Shown here piece after piece: positions 32,415 through 38,259 of a DNA stretch of 38,259 nucleotides (the first letter of the stretch is position 1; each line of letters begins with the position of its first letter). The notes below the pieces were generated by a model. The model was given only the letters and a program-made list of their open reading frames with translations. It did not search any database and was not told the DNA's origin. Origin of the DNA: Bacteroidota bacterium (GTDB taxonomy: Bacteria; Bacteroidota; Ignavibacteria; UBA10030); NCBI GenBank assembly GCA_017882185.1, contig JADGQA010000006.1:1-38259 (forward strand), written 5' to 3'. Made by a program: the position numbers and the translations under genes.

Positions 32415-34259
32415 TTGACGACCGAACATTCACGAAGTGATTTGAAGATTTTGGTCATCCTGCTTGGGATTCTCGGAATCCTTCTCGTCGCCACGACCAT
32501 CCGAGGCGCATTCATCATTGACGAAATCAATTACATGGTGAATGTCATTGGCCTTCGCGAAGGAAGATTGACAGTCCCGGGCACGGAGGGGCTGAGTCCA
32601 AGTAAAGAGCTTTTGTATTTTGACCCGGAGCCGTACGATCGGATTGTCAGTTCCACGCCTGTCTTTTCGCTCGCCCCACCGCTGTACGCTCCAATTGCGC
32701 TGCCATTTATCTTATTCGGATGGCGAGGACTGACCTTACTCAACACTCTCTCGTTTATCCTCTCGGGGCTCCTTGTGTTCCTCTTTGTCAGACGCTATAC
32801 GAGACAAGCGTCCAGTGCCTGGTTGGCTGTTGCCCTCCTCCTTCTTGGCGGATATTCAATGGAATACGCACAGGGGGTCTGGCCTCATATGTTGTCCGTC
32901 TTTCTCTGCGTAGCGGCTGTGTACTGCGTCAGTCTCGTGTGGGATGGGAAAAAGTCGATCTACGCGATTCTGGGTGGATTCCTCATCGGGGTGGCATGCG
33001 GCGTTCGGGAACAAAACATTTTTCTTGCAGGATGCCTTGGATTGACAATCCTGCTCTGGGGCAACCGGCGAATTCACTCAGCTGGTTATTACCTGGCGGG
33101 AATTGCCGCGCCCTTACTCACGAGCGCAACGCTGAATTATTTCAGACTTGGCATCTTCTTTCCAACTCCAAAGACGTCCAGCTACGCCAAGTTTGTCACG
33201 AGTCCCATACGTTCAGGTTCCTGGATAAGACCATTCGAAGTGTTCTGGGTTAAAATTGTCGACTTCTCAACGTTCGCGAGCTTTCAGGATCCGGCGGAAT
33301 TCGTTGACTATTCGAGAGAACCTTCGACCGGAGCTTTCCTTGTGGCAGGCATCGTCAAAAAGGCGCTTCTTCAATCTTCACCCTGGATTGCTCTTGGACT
33401 TGTGCTTTGCGTAACGATTTGGATGAAAATGCCGAACGTTTCCGATGACCGCAAGAAGACGGTGCGCGCATTATCAATTCTCATTCTATCTGCCATAGGG
33501 ATGTTCTCGATGGCGGGTTTCAGAATGGATGGCCTTTCGTTCAATCAGCGCTATTTGTTGGAGATCGTTCCTCTTGCGGCAATCGTCATTGCACTCTGCC
33601 TCGATGGATTGTCTATCTCTCCAGTCAATGTCATCAGCGGCTTTCTGTTTGGAGCATTCTCCCTTTCTCTCATGGTCATTTTGGCATCGACGCAGCTTCA
33701 GCATCTTGCCATCCTCCGGGTACCGGTTCTGCTGGGCTTCTTGTTGATTCTGACATGGATTCTCAGGCGCCGCCTTTCAATCGGAAAGGTATTCGGAATT
33801 GTCCTTGGACTGTGTATTGGTTGGTCCTTCATGGTTCAGACCATTGACCTGGCTTCGTCGAGAAGAGTTCGGACAACAAATGCCATCGGCCTCGATTCTC
33901 TCAATGCGAAAATTCCAAACCACGCTGCCTTATTCACGTTCTGGGGTGCTCAGAAATCGACGGCGGGCCCCCTCCAGCTTGGTAAAGACGTCGTCATCCT
34001 TGACGCCTGGGCAGACATGGGAAAGGATGCGCCAATGTTGACGCGCGAATTGGTTCAGCAACATCGAAAAGTCTTCATATTTGGCACGGGTATGCCGTCT
34101 GATATTCTGCAAAACGTAAAGGGGCGAGATTCTCTCTCCATCGTGCTCACAAGGCCATTCTTGCTCTATGAATTCGTCGAATGTCGCAAGGGAAATGATT
34201 CATCGTCAGCAATTGCGACTACTCCCACACTTCCGCCTCGTCATTCGCAGATTGAATAA
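32415..34259 (+). CDS. Polytopic membrane protein, GT-C glycosyltransferase-like
   Basis: A 614-aa protein with about 11-13 transmembrane helices over residues 10-475 and a soluble C-terminal part (about 480-614). After the first helix comes RGAFIIDEINYMVNV, an acidic motif in the first outside loop like that of GT-C enzymes (PMT/ArnT type), which use polyprenyl-phosphate sugars. Further loop features are REGRLTVPGTEG and SMEYAQGVWPH. The sugar and acceptor are unknown. The start is TTG at 32415 without a visible ribosome-binding site; an in-frame stop upstream and no other start codon before the first helix leave little choice. Codon use looks like that of its neighbours. It is paired with the next, similar gene. 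Confidence 0.72.
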   Translation: MTTEHSRSDLKILVILLGILGILLVATTIRGAFIIDEINYMVNVIGLREGRLTVPGTEGLSPSKELLYFDPEPYDRIVSSTPVFSLAPPLYAPIALPFILFGWRGLTLLNTLSFILSGLLVFLFVRRYTRQASSAWLAVALLLLGGYSMEYAQGVWPHMLSVFLCVAAVYCVSLVWDGKKSIYAILGGFLIGVACGVREQNIFLAGCLGLTILLWGNRRIHSAGYYLAGIAAPLLTSATLNYFRLGIFFPTPKTSSYAKFVTSPIRSGSWIRPFEVFWVKIVDFSTFASFQDPAEFVDYSREPSTGAFLVAGIVKKALLQSSPWIALGLVLCVTIWMKMPNVSDDRKKTVRALSILILSAIGMFSMAGFRMDGLSFNQRYLLEIVPLAAIVIALCLDGLSISPVNVISGFLFGAFSLSLMVILASTQLQHLAILRVPVLLGFLLILTWILRRRLSIGKVFGIVLGLCIGWSFMVQTIDLASSRRVRTTNAIGLDSLNAKIPNHAALFTFWGAQKSTAGPLQLGKDVVILDAWADMGKDAPMLTRELVQQHRKVFIFGTGMPSDILQNVKGRDSLSIVLTRPFLLYEFVECRKGNDSSSAIATTPTLPPRHSQIE

Positions 34260-34298
34260 CGCAGGGGATCACCATCACCTCCACCTTTAGACTTATAT

Positions 34299-36728
34299 AT
34301 GAAAAACATTTCTTCGAAAAAAGGTTATACGCTCCTGGCATTGACGTGTGTCGGATTTGTCATATTGGGATTTCTCCGGCTCAACGACACTTCTTTGTAC
34401 ACCGATAGCACCCGCTATGTCATTTGGGGGACTTCCTTTTCCCACGCGAGAGGATTTGTTGACGACACCCAGCCCGACCCCGAACGTTATGTTGTTAACG
34501 CCCCATTATACTCGGTGATTTTAGCACCGGTTCTCTTGTTTTTCCCCAATTCCCTCATCGCCGCAAAAGTCTGGACGCTGCTCCTGGGAGTCTGTGTGCT
34601 GGTTCTCTTTTTTGTCTGGCTTAATCGCCGATTGGGAACCCTGCTTGCACTGGTCGGGACCTTGATACTTGCCTGCAATCCATTGATGCTGGTTATGGCA
34701 ACCGAAGCAATGTCCGAAATGTGTTTCCTGGCGATGACGATCGCAGCAATGATTCTGCTTGACTCGTTCGAAGGCGACAGGTCGATCCTGTCCCGGAATT
34801 CAGTCATCCTCCTTCTCATTCTGTCATTCCTCCCTCTCCTCCGTGAGGTCTCTGTCGCATTGGTTGGAGCGGTCGTGATCATCTTGATTCTGAAGAAGTA
34901 CTACAAAATTGCTTTGGGGATCGTGATTGGAGCCGTCGTTCTGACTGCAGCCTGGATGTTTCGGAATATGGTCCTTGTTGGCACTCCATCGACATCACAG
35001 AGCACCAACGTTAGTTTTATTCTCGGCCATTTCGTCACGCCGGGTAACACGCCCATCATCTTCGAATTGATCCAACGTGTGTTCGTCAACATTCAAGGAT
35101 TCTATGGTTACATAGCAAGCTTGCTGACGTACCCGTTTCCCCAACCACTCATTGTTAATCCGCACCAATTGTTCCGGGTCTTTTTCAAATTGGTGGGCAA
35201 CGCAAAATACATACTGCCGTTCGTCGTTCTGCCCCTTGCGGTGGTAGGCATCATCAGGGACGTCAGACAGGACTTCAAGGGTTATATTCGTCTCCTCTTT
35301 TGCATTCTTTACGCGCTTATTATTGTCGTTTATCCGGTGCAGGATATCAGATTCCTTCTTCCGTTGCTGCCATTCCTCATCTACTTCTTGCTTCTGTCAA
35401 CGCAGGCCATATCGAGAACAAGCTTGCTTCAAAACAAGAACATCAGAGTCGGATTGGCCTGTATTGCTGTAGCTCTTGTCGTTATTCCAAACCTCGATTG
35501 CGATGTCGAGCTCGCCCGCACGAACTGGAACTATCAACACGCCCCCGGCGAATTGTACAAAGAAATCAAGCAGACCGGCGTGAACAAAGAGCTCTACATC
35601 AGACCGTGGCAGTTGTTCGGTGATTGGATGAAAGAGAATCTGCCCGATAGCACGGTCATTGCGGGCACGTTCAAGGAACTGGCGATCTTCATCGGTGACC
35701 GCAAAATTCTTGAGATTAACTATGGTGTGCCGTTGCCAATGTTTGAGCGCCTGCTGAGAGACAATGGAGTCGATTATCTCTTGTCTGCGGGAGTTGACGA
35801 AAACAACCGTCCATATGAGTTTGCCATGAACGAGACCAGGCGGTATTGGTTCGAGCCCGTTCATTCCTTGAGCGGCCTCCTCCTCTATAAGGTTCATTCG
35901 ACGCTCATGGAGCCCCCGCCTGCAAATACTCTGGCAACGGCGCTTCCTGACACCAACACCCCCCGCGGAATCCTCACGCTGGGTCGGTCCTTGCTCTTGC
36001 AAGGTGAATACTCCCGGGCAATCGGGGAATTCGCAAAAGCATTCAGCCTTGGCTCCAACCCGGCATTGACGGTATTTCAGGTTACGGTCGCTTATGCTCT
36101 GTCAGGACAACGGTTCGAAGCAACGAGATCACTCGAACAGCTCTATCGGCTGCCTCAATCGACCTCCTATATTCCGGCGGCAACGTCGCACCTGCATGCC
36201 ATGGAGACATACTTGAATGCCATGAACATTACAGGAATGTATCAGAGGTCGCAAGAGCTCTTCAATGTCGCAGGATTCTATTGGAATTTCGGCTACCGCA
36301 AACAAGGATATTCTCTCTTGCGAAACATCCTCAAGGAAGACACGACCTTTTTTGTGGGCCTGCTTTGGGGATGGGACTATTCCAGGGAATTGGGAAATGA
36401 AAAAGAGGCGAGTACGTATTTGAGGATTCTTGAGTCGATCGATCGGACGAATGACGTCGTGAAGGGATTTCGGCTGATCACGGCATGTGACGATACACTT
36501 CGCCGGACCAAGAATCCTGCTGACCGAAGCCGCCTTCAACTCGAAAAAGGAAGGATCTATTGGTCTATCGGTCTTTTCGACGAGGCATTTGACTGTGTAG
36601 AACGATCGCTTGGAGAAGACCAAAGCAATCATGCCGCTTATCAGTACCTTTGCGAGCTTTTTGAAAAGACGAGTAAACCCTGGGCCCTCAAGAATGTCCG
36701 TCGGGTGATCATTGAAAAAGCACAATGA
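34299..36728 (+). CDS. Polytopic GT-C-like membrane protein with C-terminal TPR region
   Basis: An 809-aa protein. Residues 1-400 hold about 10-11 transmembrane helices, with DTSLYTDSTRYVIWG in the first outside loop and PDPERYVVNAPLYSV after it, a plan like GT-C/PMT-type glycosyltransferases. Residues 400-530 form a soluble domain (LPDSTVIAGTFKELAIFIGDRK, as in many PMT-like C-terminal domains). From about 555 to 809 come helical repeats of TPR type, e.g. LGRSLLLQGEYSRAIGEFAKAF and YQYLCELFEKTSKPWALKNV. The combination suggests an enzyme acting on exported or lipid-linked substrates with a built-in protein-binding tail; the activity is not proven. ATG at 34299, 39 bp after the previous gene, with no clear ribosome-binding site. 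Confidence 0.7.
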   Translation: MKNISSKKGYTLLALTCVGFVILGFLRLNDTSLYTDSTRYVIWGTSFSHARGFVDDTQPDPERYVVNAPLYSVILAPVLLFFPNSLIAAKVWTLLLGVCVLVLFFVWLNRRLGTLLALVGTLILACNPLMLVMATEAMSEMCFLAMTIAAMILLDSFEGDRSILSRNSVILLLILSFLPLLREVSVALVGAVVIILILKKYYKIALGIVIGAVVLTAAWMFRNMVLVGTPSTSQSTNVSFILGHFVTPGNTPIIFELIQRVFVNIQGFYGYIASLLTYPFPQPLIVNPHQLFRVFFKLVGNAKYILPFVVLPLAVVGIIRDVRQDFKGYIRLLFCILYALIIVVYPVQDIRFLLPLLPFLIYFLLLSTQAISRTSLLQNKNIRVGLACIAVALVVIPNLDCDVELARTNWNYQHAPGELYKEIKQTGVNKELYIRPWQLFGDWMKENLPDSTVIAGTFKELAIFIGDRKILEINYGVPLPMFERLLRDNGVDYLLSAGVDENNRPYEFAMNETRRYWFEPVHSLSGLLLYKVHSTLMEPPPANTLATALPDTNTPRGILTLGRSLLLQGEYSRAIGEFAKAFSLGSNPALTVFQVTVAYALSGQRFEATRSLEQLYRLPQSTSYIPAATSHLHAMETYLNAMNITGMYQRSQELFNVAGFYWNFGYRKQGYSLLRNILKEDTTFFVGLLWGWDYSRELGNEKEASTYLRILESIDRTNDVVKGFRLITACDDTLRRTKNPADRSRLQLEKGRIYWSIGLFDEAFDCVERSLGEDQSNHAAYQYLCELFEKTSKPWALKNVRRVIIEKAQ

Positions 36729-36770
36729 AACGCCGATCGCACCCCCTCCGCTCCGCGCCCGGCTGAAACA

Positions 36771-37757
36771 ATGAAGAATGTCCTTGTCACGGGTGGAACC
36801 GGGTTCATCGGATCCAACCTCGCCATTGCTCTTCTGCAGGAAGGATGCAATGTTCGCATTCTTCGTCGTCCAAACTCGGACCTTCGCGCAATAGGTACCG
36901 CGGATGTCGAGCACCGATTTGGAGATGTGCGGGATCCGGATTCCCTGGGTCGCGCGATGCGCGGGTGTGATACCGTCTTCCACACCGCGGCAATAGTCTC
37001 ATACTGGCGCAAAGAACGTGAGCGAATGTACGACACCAATATCACCGGCACGAGGAACGTGGTCGCTGCCTGCATGGAGGCGGGGATTCAGAAGCTTGTT
37101 CATACCAGTTCTGTCGCGGCGATCGGATCTTCTGAACAAGGTGCTTGGGCAGACGAGACCAATAGCTTCACCTGGGAACCGAACGACGCTGGTTACAGGA
37201 TTTCGAAGCATCGGGCTGAGCAGGAAGTACTGCGAGGGGTCAAATCCGGATTATCTGCCGTGATGGTCAATCCCTCCGTTGTTTTGGGTCCCCGCGATAT
37301 CCATTTCAACGGGGGCCAGATTGTCCGCGACATCTACAAGAGGCGTCTGTTCTTTTATGTCGACGGGGGCATGAGCATCGTGTACGTGGACGATGTCGTG
37401 CGAGGGCACATTGCGGCGGCTCGCAGGGGAAGAACCGGAGAACGATACATTCTCTGCGGGGAAAACCTGCAAATCCGGGATGTTTTCAGAATAACCGCCG
37501 AGGTTGTGGGGGGAATCGTTCCAAAAAGAAAACTCCCAGTTTCAGTGGTTCGAACGGTGGCGGGCTTGGCTGAGATCATCGCAATAGTGACGAACAGAAA
37601 ACCGTGGTTGACGAGAGAACTTGTAGCGCGAGCGGGGACTTCGTATCATTTTTCGTGCGCCAAAGCTCAAAGAGAACTGGGATACACGGTAACTCCATTT
37701 CGCGTCGCAGTCGAAAAGACGTTTGCCTGGTACAAGGACAACAAGTTTCTCTCCTAG
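36771..37757 (+). CDS. NAD(P)-dependent extended SDR (epimerase/dehydratase family)
   Basis: A 328-aa Rossmann-fold enzyme. The cofactor motif TGGTGFIG lies at 7-14, the active-site YRISK pair gives Tyr142 and Lys146, and Ser113/Ser114 in HTSSVAAIG complete the site. Further family marks are FGDVRDPDSL, DTVFHTAAIVSYW, NITGTRNVV and VNPSVVLGPRD. It resembles the dihydroflavonol-reductase-like/HpnA branch more than sugar nucleotide epimerases, so the substrate could be a sterol, hopanoid, sugar or other carbonyl compound; this cannot be settled here. ATG at 36771, 42 bp after the GT-C/TPR gene, same strand, so probably the last gene of that operon. Confidence 0.9.
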   Translation: MKNVLVTGGTGFIGSNLAIALLQEGCNVRILRRPNSDLRAIGTADVEHRFGDVRDPDSLGRAMRGCDTVFHTAAIVSYWRKERERMYDTNITGTRNVVAACMEAGIQKLVHTSSVAAIGSSEQGAWADETNSFTWEPNDAGYRISKHRAEQEVLRGVKSGLSAVMVNPSVVLGPRDIHFNGGQIVRDIYKRRLFFYVDGGMSIVYVDDVVRGHIAAARRGRTGERYILCGENLQIRDVFRITAEVVGGIVPKRKLPVSVVRTVAGLAEIIAIVTNRKPWLTRELVARAGTSYHFSCAKAQRELGYTVTPFRVAVEKTFAWYKDNKFLS

Positions 37758-38219
37758 AGTGCATCCCCCGCTATCCAACCTGGTGTACCTTTGAAATGCT
37801 TCGGAAGACAAACCCCCTTGGGGTCTCATCGCGAGCTATCCTTCTGAATCTGACAATTACGATTAACGGAGTCGCAACATCGCCAGGTTCCGTTCATGGA
37901 GTCCCCAACACATCCAATGAAGAATAGCCCGAAAACCGCAAGATTACCTCAGGACGTCCTGTTACATATCTCCCTTCATAGGTAAAGACTCTTTTTTGAA
38001 ACACCCGAAGTGTATCCGGGAACATTGATATGAATCACTCTCCCCTTCAACGTATTTGCGAATCAATGAGGCGGTTGCTATCTTGCACTGGGTTCTCTTG
38101 TTACTTACTAAGAACAATGTAACATCAGACCTCCACATTTCGGACTTGCTCTAAGGGATTTTGCTAAGAAAACCACATTGAACATTACAGTCTAACACAC
38201 CAAATCTAATGGAGGAGAT
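37758..38219 (+). other. Intergenic region with short palindromes and a promoter candidate
   Basis: 462 bp with no supportable gene; the 107-codon open frame at 37604-37927 mostly overlaps the SDR gene and has no family look. It contains a perfect 12-base palindrome CAGGACGTCCTG at 37950-37961 and a promoter candidate at 38055-38086. No clear terminator for the upstream operon was found. Confidence 0.5.
38055..38086 (+). promoter_or_regulatory. Promoter candidate for the last gene
   Basis: TTTG, 20 nt, then TATCTTGC, a partial match to the Bacteroidota-type pattern seen elsewhere in this window. It would give a leader of about 125 nt before the ATG at 38220. Confidence 0.3.
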
Positions 38220-38259
38220 ATGACATCTTCGATAAAGCTTTATTCTGTCCGATGCTTGG
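38220..38259 (+). CDS. Start of a further gene, cut by the window end
   Basis: ATG at 38220 directly behind GGAGGAG, a textbook ribosome-binding site, followed by 13 open codons (MTSSIKLYSVRCL) to the window edge. The residues are too few to name a family; a signal peptide could begin here, but that is not visible yet. Confidence 0.6.
   Translation, partial: MTSSIKLYSVRCL

Noticed and set aside
36129-36983. A 284-codon open frame on the minus strand
   Set aside because: It runs antisense across the end of the GT-C/TPR gene and the start of the SDR gene; it shows no recognisable domain and both sense genes are convincing.
37604-37927. A 107-codon open frame at the end of the SDR gene
   Set aside because: It mostly overlaps the SDR gene in another frame, has no ribosome-binding site and no family look.

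Overview
The window most likely comes from a member of the Bacteroidota/Chlorobiota (FCB) group, with Ignavibacteria-like lineages a good guess. Four things point there. LpxC and FabZ are fused in one gene. The envelope block uppS-bamA-ompH-ompH-lpxD-lpxC/fabZ-lpxA is intact. One secreted protein ends in a type IX secretion (T9SS) sorting domain with the NNYPNPFNPST signature. Several promoter candidates fit the Bacteroidota-type pattern TTTG-N19/20-TAnnTT. The cell is Gram-negative with lipid A. No rRNA, tRNA, CRISPR array, transposase or integrase was seen.

Layout: all genes from 1 to 22792 are on the minus strand and all genes from 23040 to the end are on the plus strand, with one divergent promoter region between uppS and clpC. 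Read away from that switch, the minus side runs: uppS, bamA, two Skp/OmpH chaperones, lpxD, lpxC-fabZ, lpxA, an octanoyl/lipoyl transferase (lipM-like), panB, surE, a phosphofructokinase with pyrophosphate-type active-site residues, a small CPXCG zinc-ribbon protein, rtcB, mutS, a radical SAM/SPASM protein, a DinB-family protein, an RDD membrane protein, a GAF-PP2C phosphatase, a HerA-type ATPase, msrP and msrQ (cut by the window start). The first half of this run builds the outer membrane (BAM, lipid A, undecaprenyl carrier). The second half is housekeeping and repair: nucleotide and RNA repair, mismatch repair, and periplasmic methionine sulfoxide repair.

The plus side runs: clpC, an RluE-type pseudouridine synthase, gltA (citrate synthase), the T9SS-sorted protein, an MGDG-synthase-like glycosyltransferase translationally coupled to an alpha/beta hydrolase, a family 5 uracil-DNA glycosylase, two large polytopic GT-C-like membrane proteins (the second with a C-terminal TPR region), an extended SDR dehydrogenase, a 462-bp non-coding stretch, and the first codons of one more gene.

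Most of the window is conventional core genome. The least expected signals are four. (1) A degenerate second copy of the 3' end of gltA lies 1710 bp downstream of the real one, so that the T9SS gene with its own promoter and terminator sits between two gltA tails. (2) Two candidate promoters, for the CPXCG gene and surE, place the -7 element only 6-7 nt from the start codon, predicting leaderless mRNAs, each just after the upstream gene's terminator. (3) A perfect 16-bp hairpin follows gltA but lacks a terminator U-tract. (4) The glycosyltransferase-like membrane proteins form a tandem pair, one with a TPR tail. No complete, clearly novel multi-gene system was recognised.
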